IMG/VR virus record: IMGVR_UViG_3300043435_000278
Span: 1-34,473 of that record
DNA length: 34,473 bases
Direction: 5' to 3' (one strand)
From: a virus
The position numbers and the translations under genes were made by a program. Below the pieces are notes generated by a model. That model did not search any database and had not been told where the DNA came from. It saw nothing but the letters and a program-made list of their open reading frames with translations. Positions 1 to 8,297 of the stretch are shown here, in pieces (position 1 is the first letter of the stretch; every line of letters begins with the position of its first letter).

Positions 1-51
1 ACAAATACAACTACTTCATTAGAAGAGTTTAGAAAATTAGCATTTAAATAA
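1..51 (+). CDS. C-terminal end of a scaffold-like protein (partial, left edge)
   Basis: Reading frame 1 is open from the first base to a TAA and encodes a 16-residue tail with the sequence EEFRKLAFK at its end. It sits directly before the capsid gene, where a scaffold gene is expected. The partial gene at the right edge (33924 onward) ends in ...ENFK plus one extra A. If that A is the same base as the first A here, the two pieces give one 199-residue protein. That this is the same gene is an inference from frame and position. Confidence 0.6.
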   Translation, partial: TNTTTSLEEFRKLAFK

Positions 52-83
52 CAAAAATAAATAACAACTAAAAACAAAACAAA

Positions 84-1049
84 ATGGCATTTTCATTAGG
101 CACAATGACCGCTTATATTGAAGAAAATAAAGCGGACTTAATCACCAAAGCAATCCTTGGTGCAAAAACATTAGGATTAGGAGTAGATATCAGAACAGGT
201 ATCAAATCTTCTGCAAAGATTCCAGTATTAGAATCAACTGTACCATTTCAATCACTTGCTTGTTCTTTTACCTCTTCGGGTACTACAACAATAAATCAAA
301 TTGAAATTGCAACTGTAGGCATTCAGTTTTCAGAGCAATTCTGTTTAAATGATTTGAATGTTTACTTTACACAGAAGTATTTACCAGCAGGATCAAATGT
401 AGATTCAATGTCAATTGCACAACAAATCATTGATAGAAAAATTGCTCAAGTAGCACGTAACGTAGAACAAATGATCTGGCAAGGTAAAACAACTTACACT
501 AACTCAACTGTTTTAAAACAGATGAATGGTTGGCTTGCTACTATTGATGCAGGTTCACCAGTTGCTGCAACACAATCAACTTTAAACTCAACAAACGTGT
601 TGACTATATTTGATGACATTTATTCAAAAGTTCCAGCTGCTGCAATTGCAAATGAGCCAATCGTTGCTTTCTGTGGTTATGATACTTTCAGAATTTTAGC
701 TGCTAAGATTACTTCTACTTACGGAATTTATGGTTCTCAATACAACACTGATGGTGTTTGGAATAATTGGGAGTTAATGTACCCAGGTACTAACATGAAG
801 GTTATTGCCGTTAGCGGATTAAATAACGATAACCCAGTTGATACAGGTAGTTTGCCTACTCCAGCACGTAATCGTGTTATTGCAACTTACGCTTCTAACT
901 TAGTTTATGGAACAGATCTACAATCTGATACTGATACCATAGAAAGTTGGTTCTCTCAAGATGACCGAGTATATAAGGTCTTCGGTAGTTTTAGAGCAGG
1001 TTGTGCAGTAAAATTCATCGATCATGTAGTACAATATACAAACTCTTAA
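84..1049 (+). CDS. Major capsid protein (HK97-fold candidate)
   Basis: This 321-residue protein probably forms the icosahedral shell. I recognise it from size, composition and place rather than from a catalytic motif: it directly follows a protease gene and a scaffold-like gene in the circular order, and is followed by its own strong terminator. The N-terminus is helical and charged (residues 1-30), then beta-rich with Ser/Thr-rich segments, as in HK97-like coat proteins of Bacteroidota phages. The start is preceded by an A/C-rich leader (AAAACAAAACAAA) typical of highly expressed Bacteroidota genes and has no Shine-Dalgarno. Codon use is less extremely AT-biased than in early genes, which fits high expression. 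Confidence 0.75.
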   Translation: MAFSLGTMTAYIEENKADLITKAILGAKTLGLGVDIRTGIKSSAKIPVLESTVPFQSLACSFTSSGTTTINQIEIATVGIQFSEQFCLNDLNVYFTQKYLPAGSNVDSMSIAQQIIDRKIAQVARNVEQMIWQGKTTYTNSTVLKQMNGWLATIDAGSPVAATQSTLNSTNVLTIFDDIYSKVPAAAIANEPIVAFCGYDTFRILAAKITSTYGIYGSQYNTDGVWNNWELMYPGTNMKVIAVSGLNNDNPVDTGSLPTPARNRVIATYASNLVYGTDLQSDTDTIESWFSQDDRVYKVFGSFRAGCAVKFIDHVVQYTNS

Positions 1050-1059
1050 TTAATTAACT

Positions 1060-1079
1060 AAGGGGCGCAAGCCCCTTTT
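1060..1079 (+). terminator. Intrinsic terminator after the capsid gene
   Basis: A perfect 7-bp stem AAGGGGC / GCCCCTT (1060-1066 and 1071-1077) closes a GCAA tetraloop of the GNRA type and ends in four T. It lies 10 nt after the capsid stop codon. It probably ends or attenuates transcripts so that capsid mRNA accumulates, and protects its 3' end. Confidence 0.85.
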
Positions 1080-1094
1080 AAAATACTATAAAAT

Positions 1095-1604
1095 ATGCCT
1101 TGTACAATAATTGAAGGAATCACACTTGACTGCCGACAAGGTGCTGGCGGTATCAAGAAATTATACTTAACTGAATTTGCAAATGTAAGTTCAATCACTC
1201 AATCTTCAGGAGCAGTTACTGCAATTACTATGGCAAGTGGTAAAAAGTTTTGGACTGTTGAAGTTGAATTAGAAGATGCGCAATTAAACGAAGATGCAAC
1301 TGTATCTATTGAGAATGGAACAACTTTCTACGCTCAAACACTTACATTTAGTGTTTACAAAATGACTGCTAAAAATCGTAATATCGTTCGTCTATTAACA
1401 CAAAATAGATTAATGGTTATCGCTCAAGATGCAGACGATGTATATCACTTATTAGGTGAAACAAGAGCAATGCATTTAACTGCAAGCGCATCAACAACAG
1501 GTAAAGCAATGGGTGATAAAAATGGGTATTCAATTACCTTAACCGGTAAAGAGCCATTACCTGCTAACAAAGTAAACTCTGGCGTTATTGCTGGTTTATT
1601 ATAA
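1095..1604 (+). CDS. Structural protein, possibly major tail (tube) protein
   Basis: This 169-residue protein sits between two strong terminators right after the capsid gene, so it is probably made in large amounts. It is rich in short beta-type segments, with no signal peptide or membrane segment. Size, beta content and isolation as a single-gene transcript fit a tail tube subunit or an abundant head decoration protein. I find no other good tail tube candidate of this size in the window, which supports the tube reading, but there is no diagnostic motif. Confidence 0.45.
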   Translation: MPCTIIEGITLDCRQGAGGIKKLYLTEFANVSSITQSSGAVTAITMASGKKFWTVEVELEDAQLNEDATVSIENGTTFYAQTLTFSVYKMTAKNRNIVRLLTQNRLMVIAQDADDVYHLLGETRAMHLTASASTTGKAMGDKNGYSITLTGKEPLPANKVNSGVIAGLL

Positions 1605-1625
1605 TCTCTGTTTTATTTGGTTAAG

Positions 1626-1652
1626 AAGGTAGCCCGTAAGCTACCTTTTTTT
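1626..1652 (+). terminator. Intrinsic terminator
   Basis: An 8-bp perfect stem AAGGTAGC / GCTACCTT (1626-1633 and 1640-1647) with loop CCGTAA is followed by a run of T to 1652. It lies 22 nt after the preceding stop codon and separates the abundant structural genes from the portal operon. Confidence 0.85.
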
Positions 1653-1665
1653 GTTTTAAAATAAT

Positions 1666-1681
1666 TATATTTGGTACTTAT
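1666..1681 (+). promoter_or_regulatory. TATATTTG overlapping a GGTACTTAT motif
   Basis: TATATTTG (1666-1673) matches the Bacteroidota TAnnTTTG element and shares its last G with GGTACTTAT (1673-1681), 6 nt before the ATG at 1688. It lies directly after a terminator, so a new transcript must start here to express the portal operon. No correctly spaced upstream TTTG is visible. GGTACTTA recurs before four other late genes (see findings). Confidence 0.5.
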
Positions 1682-1687
1682 TATTAA

Positions 1688-2086
1688 ATGCAAATAATAA
1701 ATAAAAATTCAAACAATTATTTGATTTTCACTTTAAGTGAGAAAGTTACTTTGACTAATCCTTATTACTTGTTTTCATTCAAGCATCAGGTTGAAATGAA
1801 TCCAATTAATTTTATCACGTTTGATGTATCTTTATACAAAGATAGATACAATAAATTTTTAATTACTGAAACTACAGGCACTACCACATTAACAAGTGGA
1901 ATAGTATCATTAGCAGAAACAGGATTCTATGAGTACGCTATTTATGAGCAGGTAAGTTCAACTAATTTAGACTTAACTCAAACAGGAAATCTTTTAGAAA
2001 TAGGAATGGTAAAAGTGAATAGTAATAAACCGATATACATAGAATACGATAACGAGCCGAAAACAATTAAGACTTATGGAGAATAA
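1688..2086 (+). CDS. Small structural protein of the portal operon, function unknown
   Basis: The 132-residue product has no motif I can assign. It is beta-rich, with a repeated pattern of short strands and turns (for example ETTGTTTLTSG near residues 60-70), and has no membrane segment. The opening residues (KNSNNYLIFTLSEKVTL) resemble small head-fibre or baseplate-type domains that I associate with Bacteroidota phages, but this is weak. It overlaps the portal gene by 11 nt, implying coupled translation and a virion or assembly role. It is the first gene after the TATATTTG/GGTACTTAT element. Confidence 0.45.
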   Translation: MQIINKNSNNYLIFTLSEKVTLTNPYYLFSFKHQVEMNPINFITFDVSLYKDRYNKFLITETTGTTTLTSGIVSLAETGFYEYAIYEQVSSTNLDLTQTGNLLEIGMVKVNSNKPIYIEYDNEPKTIKTYGE

Positions 2087-3968
2087 ATTATACGAAGTTA
2101 TCAATCTTAAATTACAGGCACATAAAACACCTGTATTTAAAGAAGAAAAACAAAAAGAATGGATTATCTATGGAGCAGATAGAGAGGGCGGTTATTACAA
2201 TAATTACCCAGCTTACTTGTTATACTTGTACAATCGTTCTTCTAAGCATAACTCTTTTATCAATGGTAAGGTACTTTATATTTGCGGTGCTGGTGTTGGC
2301 TTTGATTCTGATGGCTTAACGCTACAAGATATAGCATTAGCAAATGACTTTATAAATAAAGAGAACGCAAATTACGATACACTAAAAGATATTGTAAAAA
2401 AATGTGTTTTAGATAAAAAACTTTTTGGAGGTTACTATTTAGAAATCATTTGGAATAAGGCAGGCACTAACTTTGAGATATTACATTTTCCTTATAACAA
2501 TTTAAGAAAGGCAAAGGATGGGGATGGTTATTGGTATTCAAAAGATTGGAGCAAGCAAAAGCAAAGTTCAGAAGATACCGACTTAGAATATATTGAACTA
2601 TTTAATCCCGAAGAGCCAAAAGGCAGACAAATATTTGTTGCAAAAGAATATAGACCTGACTTAGATGCTTACCCATTACCTGACTATGTAGCATCAACTG
2701 TTTATGCAGAGGTGGATGTTGAGTTATCTAATTACAGGTTGAATGCTATAAAAAGTGGTTTCAATGCAGGTACTATTTTAAACTTTGCAAATGGCAGACC
2801 AACAGATGAAGAAAGAGAAGTAATTGAAACAAAGCTAAAAGAAAAATTTACTTCAACAGATAGAGCAAATAGTCTATTAATTACTTTTAGTCAAACAGAA
2901 GCGAGTAAACCAACTATTGAACACTTAACACCTCAAAATGTAGACGAGCAATTAAATGGTTTAAACGACCAAGTTATACAAGAATTAATTATCGGACATC
3001 ACATTCCTAATCCATTATTGGTAGGTATCAAAACATCGGGTGAGTTAGGTACAAAAGACCAATTAAATGATAGTTATGAGTTGTATAAAAACACGTATAT
3101 CATTCCTAACCAAAGAGAAATTGAAAGGGATTTTAATTACCTTTTAAAACTTAAAGGATTTGTTAATCGTGTTTACTTAAAAGAATTAGACCCTATTGAA
3201 GAGCAGTTACCGGTAGAAGAAAAAATAAAGGTAATGACTAAAAATGAAGTACGTGAAATGTACGGATTACCTCCAATAGAAGAAGAAGTAAAGCCGATTG
3301 TTTCAAGTGCTATTCATAGGTTTGATGATACATGCGAACATTCATTTGCAAGTGAAAGTGAAGTAGATGAAATCATTGATGTATTTATGTTATTCGGTGA
3401 TGATGTAACCAACTACGAAATAGTAGAAGAAGATATAAACAAAGAGTTTTCATTTGCTGAAGTTACACCTTTATCAACTGTTTTAAAACGTGATATTATT
3501 GCGCTGTTAGAGAAAGATCCTTTATTGGATGACAAAACAATAGCCGATACATTACGAGTAAAAGAGGATAGAGTTCGTGACATCATGGATACACTTGTAA
3601 AGGATAAGCAAATTAATGTAAAAGAAAAAAACATAGGTGGACAGAAAAAAGCCATTAGAGTTCCAACACGTGATGCTATAAAAGTGGTTAAGGATTTAGG
3701 CAGTGATGCAGAAGATTATAAAATCATGTACACTTATGAGTGGAGGCCAGGAGTAAAACCTGACATTAGAGATTCAAGAGAATTTTGTTCAAAGTTATTA
3801 AGAGCAAATAAAATGTATAGCAGAGCGCAAATAGAACAGATTAGTAATATAGTAGGTTGGGATGTTTGGAATTATCGAGGTGGATGGTGGACACGTAAAG
3901 GAGGTAAGGTTACTACAAGATTTTGCAGACATATTTGGAGTTCAAAATTAGTAAAAGTTAAAAAATAA
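2076..3968 (+). CDS. Portal protein with winged-helix-like and MuF-like C-terminal extension
   Basis: At 630 residues this is longer than a typical 400-500 residue portal. Residues ~30-400 look like a portal (DNA entry ring): an aromatic N-terminus, then a hinge region with NPLLVG and LGTKDQLNDSYELY around 312-337, where portals bind the terminase side. Residues ~465-518 (LSTVLKRDIIALLEKDPLLD...VKDKQI) read as a winged-helix unit. Residues ~548-625 contain DSREFC (C571), a WDVWNYRGGWWTRKGG segment and CRHIW (C617, H619), similar to the tail domain of Mu gpF-type minor head proteins. The stop overlaps the next start (TAATG). Portal confidence is high; the extension is read by motif only. Confidence 0.8.
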   Translation: MENKLYEVINLKLQAHKTPVFKEEKQKEWIIYGADREGGYYNNYPAYLLYLYNRSSKHNSFINGKVLYICGAGVGFDSDGLTLQDIALANDFINKENANYDTLKDIVKKCVLDKKLFGGYYLEIIWNKAGTNFEILHFPYNNLRKAKDGDGYWYSKDWSKQKQSSEDTDLEYIELFNPEEPKGRQIFVAKEYRPDLDAYPLPDYVASTVYAEVDVELSNYRLNAIKSGFNAGTILNFANGRPTDEEREVIETKLKEKFTSTDRANSLLITFSQTEASKPTIEHLTPQNVDEQLNGLNDQVIQELIIGHHIPNPLLVGIKTSGELGTKDQLNDSYELYKNTYIIPNQREIERDFNYLLKLKGFVNRVYLKELDPIEEQLPVEEKIKVMTKNEVREMYGLPPIEEEVKPIVSSAIHRFDDTCEHSFASESEVDEIIDVFMLFGDDVTNYEIVEEDINKEFSFAEVTPLSTVLKRDIIALLEKDPLLDDKTIADTLRVKEDRVRDIMDTLVKDKQINVKEKNIGGQKKAIRVPTRDAIKVVKDLGSDAEDYKIMYTYEWRPGVKPDIRDSREFCSKLLRANKMYSRAQIEQISNIVGWDVWNYRGGWWTRKGGKVTTRFCRHIWSSKLVKVKK

Positions 3969-4531
3969 TGGCAACAATACTTTTAGTCACTGCGACTTAC
4001 ATAAAAGACTATACACCAATTGATCCTAATGTTGATGAAAAATATATCCGCATAGCAATTGAAGAAGCGCAAAAGATTCACATACGTGAATACATTGGCA
4101 GTGGTTTATACGATGAAATAATAGGGCAAGTAAACAACAACACTATAAGTGCTTTGAACACTACCTTATTAGACAATTATATTATTCCTGCATTGAAGTG
4201 GTGGGCAGTAGTTGAGGTAATTCCATTCTTAGTTTATAAAATGACAAATAAGTCAATAGTAACAAAGAATAGTGATAACAGTTCAACGATTGAAAGAACT
4301 CAATTAGACTTCTTAACCAATACAGCAAGCGACAAAGCACAATACCATACACAAAGGTTAATTGATTACTTAATGGAATACTCTGATGTATATCCTTTAT
4401 ACGATAATCCTGGAGATGGTTTTGATACTATCATTCCACGTTCAAACAGTTATGATAGTGGCATTTGGTTAGGGCAACAAAGAGAATATATTAGCTATGA
4501 AGAAAAGTTTGAAAAAAGATATAAAAAGTAA
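3968..4531 (+). CDS. Head-tail connector (adaptor) protein
   Basis: This 187-residue, mainly helical protein follows the portal with a 1-nt TAATG overlap, the usual place of the first connector ring (gp6/gp15-like adaptor). Its pattern, an early YI.IAIEEAQ.IHIREYIG helix pair, then a WWAVVEVIPFLVYKMTNK helix and a C-terminal helix with HTQRLIDYLMEYSDVYPLY, matches DUF6712-type connector proteins of Bacteroidota phages as I remember them. It should sit between portal and tail. Confidence 0.65.
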   Translation: MATILLVTATYIKDYTPIDPNVDEKYIRIAIEEAQKIHIREYIGSGLYDEIIGQVNNNTISALNTTLLDNYIIPALKWWAVVEVIPFLVYKMTNKSIVTKNSDNSSTIERTQLDFLTNTASDKAQYHTQRLIDYLMEYSDVYPLYDNPGDGFDTIIPRSNSYDSGIWLGQQREYISYEEKFEKRYKK

Positions 4532-4631
4532 AAAGGAATTGAAGTTTGATAAAAAAGTTCAATGCTTAAAAAAGTGTTTAAATGATAACATTAAACCAGG
4601 TAATAAAGAACCTCAACAATATAGCAAATAG
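4497..4631 (+). CDS. Possible 44-residue Lys-rich ORF bridging a gap
   Basis: An ATG-to-TAG frame covers the 50-nt space between the connector gene and the next gene, overlapping both. The product is very Lys-rich (about 14 of 44) with two Cys. In such a densely packed operon a 50-nt gap is unusual, which is the only argument for it. An A-rich sequence easily yields Lys codons by chance, so this may not be a gene. Confidence 0.25.
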   Translation: MKKSLKKDIKSKKELKFDKKVQCLKKCLNDNIKPGNKEPQQYSK

Positions 4632-5190
4632 TCACTATCAGATTTCATCTTTTGGAAATGGTAGTGTAACGGAGTTTGCGACAAGTGGCATAACAAATTA
4701 TCCTGCAATGTGGGTTGATTACCAACCTGCACAGGTGCAAGGTAGAAGTTATACTCATGTAGTTACTGTTTATATTGCAGACCGACTTATAAAAGGCAAA
4801 AAGAATGAGTTAGAAGTATTGAGCGATGTTCAGCAGATATGTTTAGATATTATTGCACAATGCCAATCTACTATTTATGGTTGGAGTTTAGTAAGTGATA
4901 ACGTAACTTTAAATCCATTTTATGAGCCACGTTTTGATGACGAAGATGCGGGTTACTATTTTGATTTAACATTTAAAATTCCTTTTGACTATAACCGATG
5001 TCAAATACCTTTTACAACTTCACCAAGTGCGAGTACTTACACATCATGTAATCCTGTTACTATCTACAATCAGAATGGGCAAGTAATAACACAAATAGAT
5101 GCAGGAGGTACTTATACAGTGATACAAGTTAGCACAATAGATGGAGGTTCAAGTTCTACGATTTATAGCAATCAAATAATACAGGCATGA
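4582..5190 (+). CDS. Putative tail terminator / neck protein
   Basis: The 202-residue protein lies two steps after the portal, the usual place for neck and tail-terminator proteins. The first 150 residues alternate helix and strand (an ELEVLSDVQQICLDIIAQ helix followed by PFYEPRFDDEDAGYYFDLTFKIPF), consistent with the alpha/beta fold of gpU-like terminator subunits. The last 50 residues are a Ser/Thr-rich beta tail (VTIYNQNGQVITQIDAGGTY) with a small-domain look. It overlaps the fibre gene by 4 nt (ATGA). Confidence 0.4.
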   Translation: MITLNQVIKNLNNIANSHYQISSFGNGSVTEFATSGITNYPAMWVDYQPAQVQGRSYTHVVTVYIADRLIKGKKNELEVLSDVQQICLDIIAQCQSTIYGWSLVSDNVTLNPFYEPRFDDEDAGYYFDLTFKIPFDYNRCQIPFTTSPSASTYTSCNPVTIYNQNGQVITQIDAGGTYTVIQVSTIDGGSSSTIYSNQIIQA

Positions 5191-6413
5191 GTACATTAAC
5201 AGCACAGATACAATTAAGAAGAGATACATCGGCAAATTGGACTACTAACAATCCGATATTATTAGCAGGTGAAGTTGCATTTACAAGTGATGTATTTTAT
5301 ACAGGCACAGATCAACAAAGATTTAAAATAGGTGACGGAGTTCAAACATGGTTACAATTAGATTACGTTCCTGAGGGAGGAGCAAGTGCTTATCCTGAAA
5401 ACTTATTTTTAACAGTTATAAATAAGACTACTGATAATCTTTTAGCAAGTGACTATAAAGTTTTAAAAGTAATTACTGCGCAAGGTGGAAGATTAGCTGT
5501 TGATTATGCTTTAGCGGATAGTGATGCAAATAGTGCTGATACGATTGGAGTTGTTTATGAAAATATAAATAATAATCAAGAGGGCAGAATAATTACAATC
5601 GGTGAAATAACAGGAATAAACACTACGGGTAATTTACAAGGTGAAACGTGGGCAGACGGTGACTCATTATTTCTTAGTGATACTATTGATGGCGGAATAA
5701 CTAATATTAGGCCGACTGCACCTAACCATGGAGTTCGTTTGGGTTATGTAGTTAATGTAAATGCTAACAATGGTAAAATTTATGTTAAGATTGATAACGG
5801 ATATGAATTAACGGAAATTCATGATATTTACGCACCAACACCAACAAATAATGATGGGATATTTTGGAGTTCAGGAACGACACGTTATGAAAATAAAAGC
5901 ATTGCAACTGTTTTAGGTTATACAGCTGAAAACGTATCTAATAAATCAAGTTCATTTACATCAAGCTCAACAACTACCTATGCAAATACAAAAGCATTAG
6001 TAGATGGACTTGCTACAAAACCTATTATTTTGTTTGCTCAAATGCAATCAATTAATCCAGCTGATGCTACTATTTATTTTTTTGGAAACATACCATTTAC
6101 ACCATCTAATGCATTACCGGGTTCAAGGTTTATTCCTATTCCTCAAAACATGACTCTAAATCAAATAATACTAACGATAAGGTGTGTGCCAGGAAGTAAT
6201 GAAGCAACAACATTTTCACTTTATAAAAATGGTTCTTTATTAGGTTCTTTGCCAACAACTGTTGATTTTTCAATAGCAAATCAAATGGTAATGCAAAGTA
6301 ATCTTAATTATTCATTAGTGGCAGGAGATTATTTAGAAATATCATTTGTTAATACATGGACTACAACAAATCCAACAGGAGTAGTAATAGCAGCGCAATT
6401 AATAGGAATATGA
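5187..6413 (+). CDS. Tail fibre / receptor-binding protein
   Basis: The N-terminus, IQLRRDTSANWTTNNPILLA followed by GEVAFTSD and FKIGDGVQTWLQL, is the virion-anchoring domain seen at the start of many phage tail fibres (Mtd N-terminal type). A middle part of ~70-280 has repeated Asn/Gly-rich beta units, and the last ~130 residues (from ILFAQMQSINPADATIYFFG) look like a beta-sandwich tip. It is 408 residues long. It probably contacts the host surface. Three further small tail genes follow with minimal spacing, as expected for a fibre module. Confidence 0.7.
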   Translation: MSTLTAQIQLRRDTSANWTTNNPILLAGEVAFTSDVFYTGTDQQRFKIGDGVQTWLQLDYVPEGGASAYPENLFLTVINKTTDNLLASDYKVLKVITAQGGRLAVDYALADSDANSADTIGVVYENINNNQEGRIITIGEITGINTTGNLQGETWADGDSLFLSDTIDGGITNIRPTAPNHGVRLGYVVNVNANNGKIYVKIDNGYELTEIHDIYAPTPTNNDGIFWSSGTTRYENKSIATVLGYTAENVSNKSSSFTSSSTTTYANTKALVDGLATKPIILFAQMQSINPADATIYFFGNIPFTPSNALPGSRFIPIPQNMTLNQIILTIRCVPGSNEATTFSLYKNGSLLGSLPTTVDFSIANQMVMQSNLNYSLVAGDYLEISFVNTWTTTNPTGVVIAAQLIGI

Positions 6414-6565
6414 AATATATAATATCACAACAAATAACAGGAAAATACATTGTCACTTATATAGGTGGTGAATACGATGGGTTAATCGAGTTTTATGCTG
6501 ATGACATAAATCACCCTGTAACAGTTATTAGATATGGTTACACAAAAGATATTAATAGTATATGA
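6410..6565 (+). CDS. Small protein of the fibre module (51 residues)
   Basis: I start this gene at the ATG that overlaps the fibre stop (ATGA); an upstream in-frame extension would overlap the fibre gene by over 50 nt without need. The product is short, beta-prone (KYIVTYIGGEYDGLIEFYADD) and soluble. Its function is unknown; its place suggests a fibre chaperone or small tail component. Confidence 0.5.
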   Translation: MKYIISQQITGKYIVTYIGGEYDGLIEFYADDINHPVTVIRYGYTKDINSI

Positions 6566-6585
6566 TTATAAATTAAAAGAATAAT

Positions 6586-6594
6586 GGTACTTAT
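6586..6594 (+). promoter_or_regulatory. GGTACTTAT motif
   Basis: An exact copy in the short space between two tail genes, 14 nt before the ATG at 6609, preceded by A/T-only sequence. It is one of the recurring late-gene copies described in the findings. Confidence 0.45.
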
Positions 6595-6608
6595 TTAAAA
6601 CTATAAAC

Positions 6609-6890
6609 ATGGCAAACGCATTAAGATTAACAGCAAATGGTGGCTGCGAGTATATTGATAACGCAAACGCAAGAACAGGTAAAAAATATTTTTGCTTTAT
6701 CGTTCAAGCTGATACAGTAGTTGGAACATTAACTGGTGGCTTTGCACCAGATACAACAACTGATTATTTAACATCAATAGGTTTAAGTGGTAAAACATTA
6801 AAGCAAGGCGCTATCATTTATGCTCCTGGTGATGCTATTTTCACTAACCTTACATTGACAAGTGGCACAATCATAGCTTATTCAGAATGA
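6609..6890 (+). CDS. Small virion-type protein (93 residues)
   Basis: The product is a Gly/Thr-rich beta protein with the features ANGGCEYIDNANARTGKKYF at the start and YAPGDAIFTNLTLTSGT near the end, a pattern of small self-contained beta domains found as decoration proteins in phages. The leader ATAAAC-ATGG resembles that of the capsid gene and it begins right after a GGTACTTAT motif, so it may be strongly expressed. A head or tail decoration role is an inference. Confidence 0.5.
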   Translation: MANALRLTANGGCEYIDNANARTGKKYFCFIVQADTVVGTLTGGFAPDTTTDYLTSIGLSGKTLKQGAIIYAPGDAIFTNLTLTSGTIIAYSE

Positions 6891-7009
6891 TAGGATTAGG
6901 CATAGGAATAAGCACATCTGTTAATGGTGGGTATGTTCAAATTTCAGTTGTTTCAACTGTATGGAATGATGCATTAACTTGGGATGATAGTAGTAACTGG
7001 ACAGAATAA
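6887..7009 (+). CDS. 40-residue protein coupled to the upstream gene
   Basis: This short frame begins on the ATGA overlap with the preceding stop and ends in TAA 8 nt before the next gene. The N-terminal half is small and hydrophobic (IGLGIGIST); the C-terminal half carries a repeated Trp/Asp pattern, VWNDALTWDDSSNWTE. Coupling at both ends and a non-random composition support a real gene. It is probably a minor tail component; no function is known to me. Confidence 0.6.
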   Translation: MIGLGIGISTSVNGGYVQISVVSTVWNDALTWDDSSNWTE

Positions 7010-7017
7010 AATAAAAT

Positions 7018-7461
7018 ATGGCACAAATAACAAGCATATCTAATGGAGAAGCATTATCTTCAGTTAGAACAAAATTAAACGATGTAATAACGAATGTAAA
7101 TTTACTTGATCCGACTGACTGGGTTGATTATTCAGCAACATCAACTATTGTAGGGTGGAGCAGTAGAACAACAACACTAATAAGATATAGAATAATTGGT
7201 AAGCAAATGTTTGTACAATTTAATTTAATAGGCACATCAAATTCAACTTCCGTTACATTTACTTTACCAAACAATTCCGTAAATTTATCATCATCATTAA
7301 CTCATTTTGGAACAAATAATGGGGTAAATGTAGGTGTTTGTCATGGCACACCTTCTGGAAATTCAAATGTAATTACTTTGTACGCAAGTGCGGTAACGGC
7401 AGCTTGGACTGGATCAGGATCAAAGTCAACAAGAGGTCAATTTTTTATTGAAATAGCATAA
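7018..7461 (+). CDS. Receptor-binding tip protein candidate
   Basis: The 147-residue protein has a short helical N-terminus with GEALSSVRTKLNDVITNVN, a pattern that trimerises in fibre proteins, then a beta domain starting DWVDYSATSTIVGWSS and IRYRIIGKQMFVQFNLIGT. The second part matches the form of small C-terminal head domains at the tips of fibres. It may be a separate tip subunit attached to the fibre at 5187-6413. It is in the fibre module with an A-rich leader. Confidence 0.55.
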   Translation: MAQITSISNGEALSSVRTKLNDVITNVNLLDPTDWVDYSATSTIVGWSSRTTTLIRYRIIGKQMFVQFNLIGTSNSTSVTFTLPNNSVNLSSSLTHFGTNNGVNVGVCHGTPSGNSNVITLYASAVTAAWTGSGSKSTRGQFFIEIA

Positions 7462-7462
7462 T

Positions 7463-7684
7463 ATGATATTATATACAGCAACAAAAACAGAAACTAAGCA
7501 ATTAAACATTAGTAATGTTGAAAGCACTCATTCAGTTGTTTATTTAAACAATGTGATATATGATGATGTAATATTAGCACAGGGTAGCGTTAATTATCCT
7601 AATTTGCGAGTATTGGAAATATCTTTTAAGTCTGGAGATGTTTTAACTGCTGATGACAATCCTTTAATTAATTATTCTATATGA
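7463..7684 (+). CDS. Small protein of the fibre module (73 residues)
   Basis: Located 1 nt after the preceding stop and overlapping the next start by 4 nt, so it is firmly in the operon. The product is beta-prone and soluble without Cys (HSVVYLNNVIYDDVILAQGS, then LRVLEISFKSGDVL). No family is recognised. The position points to a fibre accessory or chaperone. Confidence 0.5.
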   Translation: MILYTATKTETKQLNISNVESTHSVVYLNNVIYDDVILAQGSVNYPNLRVLEISFKSGDVLTADDNPLINYSI

Positions 7685-7875
7685 AAGAAGCTTTAGAGTT
7701 AATAAAGAAACATGGAGCAACTGCTGTACTTGTTTTATGGTTATGGCACACTCACAATAGAGTTGAACATTTAGAACAGAAACTTTACAATTGTTTAGAA
7801 CGTGAACATTTACAAAATTTATACACGAAGCCAAACGAAGCGGTAATACCTAAAAAAATAGAAGATGAAGCTTAA
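7681..7875 (+). CDS. Small membrane-anchored protein with coiled coil (lysis module)
   Basis: The 64-residue protein has a short hydrophobic stretch at ~13-22 (ATAVLVLWLW) then a heptad-like segment NRVEHLEQKLYNCLEREHL. A single N-terminal anchor followed by a coiled coil is the layout of inner-membrane spanin (Rz-like) proteins and of some holin partners. It is directly before the candidate lysin and overlaps it by 11 nt. The hydrophobic stretch is short for a full membrane helix, so the role is uncertain. Confidence 0.45.
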   Translation: MKEALELIKKHGATAVLVLWLWHTHNRVEHLEQKLYNCLEREHLQNLYTKPNEAVIPKKIEDEA

Positions 7876-8290
7876 AGTAGTAAGGGAAACTAAAAACGAT
7901 GTATGTACCATTGGAAAACTATTTATTAATGATGTTTTCTTTTGCTATACATTAGAAGATAAAGACAGAGGATTGAAGCAATCAGATAGCCTTTTATTTA
8001 TCAATGCTAAAAAGATTTTCGGTTTGACTGCAATACCTACAGGCTTTTATAAATTAATAATTAATCAAAGTCCAAAGTTCAAAAGGTTATTACCTCGTAT
8101 CTTAGATATAAAAGGATTTGACGGTGTTCTCATCCACAGAGGGAACACAGCGGATCACAGTCTCGGTTGTTTGCTTGTGGGATATAAAAAAGGTGAAAAT
8201 TCAATCTTTGAAAGCACAAAGGCAGAAGCTGACTTAGTGGATAAATTAATGAAGCACAATGCTGAGATACATACTATTGAGATAGTGTAA
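7865..8290 (+). CDS. DUF5675-like protein, candidate lysis enzyme
   Basis: The 141-residue protein has GFDGVLIHRGNTADHSLGCL near residues 84-103, with H91, H98 and C102. This His...Ser-x-Gly-Cys arrangement recalls the YkuD L,D-transpeptidase signature and is conserved in DUF5675 as I remember it. Nothing else in the window looks like a muramidase or amidase, and the two neighbours are small membrane proteins, so a cell-wall role in lysis is the best reading. It has no signal peptide, so it would need a holin. Enzyme activity is inferred. Confidence 0.6.
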   Translation: MKLKVVRETKNDVCTIGKLFINDVFFCYTLEDKDRGLKQSDSLLFINAKKIFGLTAIPTGFYKLIINQSPKFKRLLPRILDIKGFDGVLIHRGNTADHSLGCLLVGYKKGENSIFESTKAEADLVDKLMKHNAEIHTIEIV

Positions 8291-8297
8291 AAAAAAA

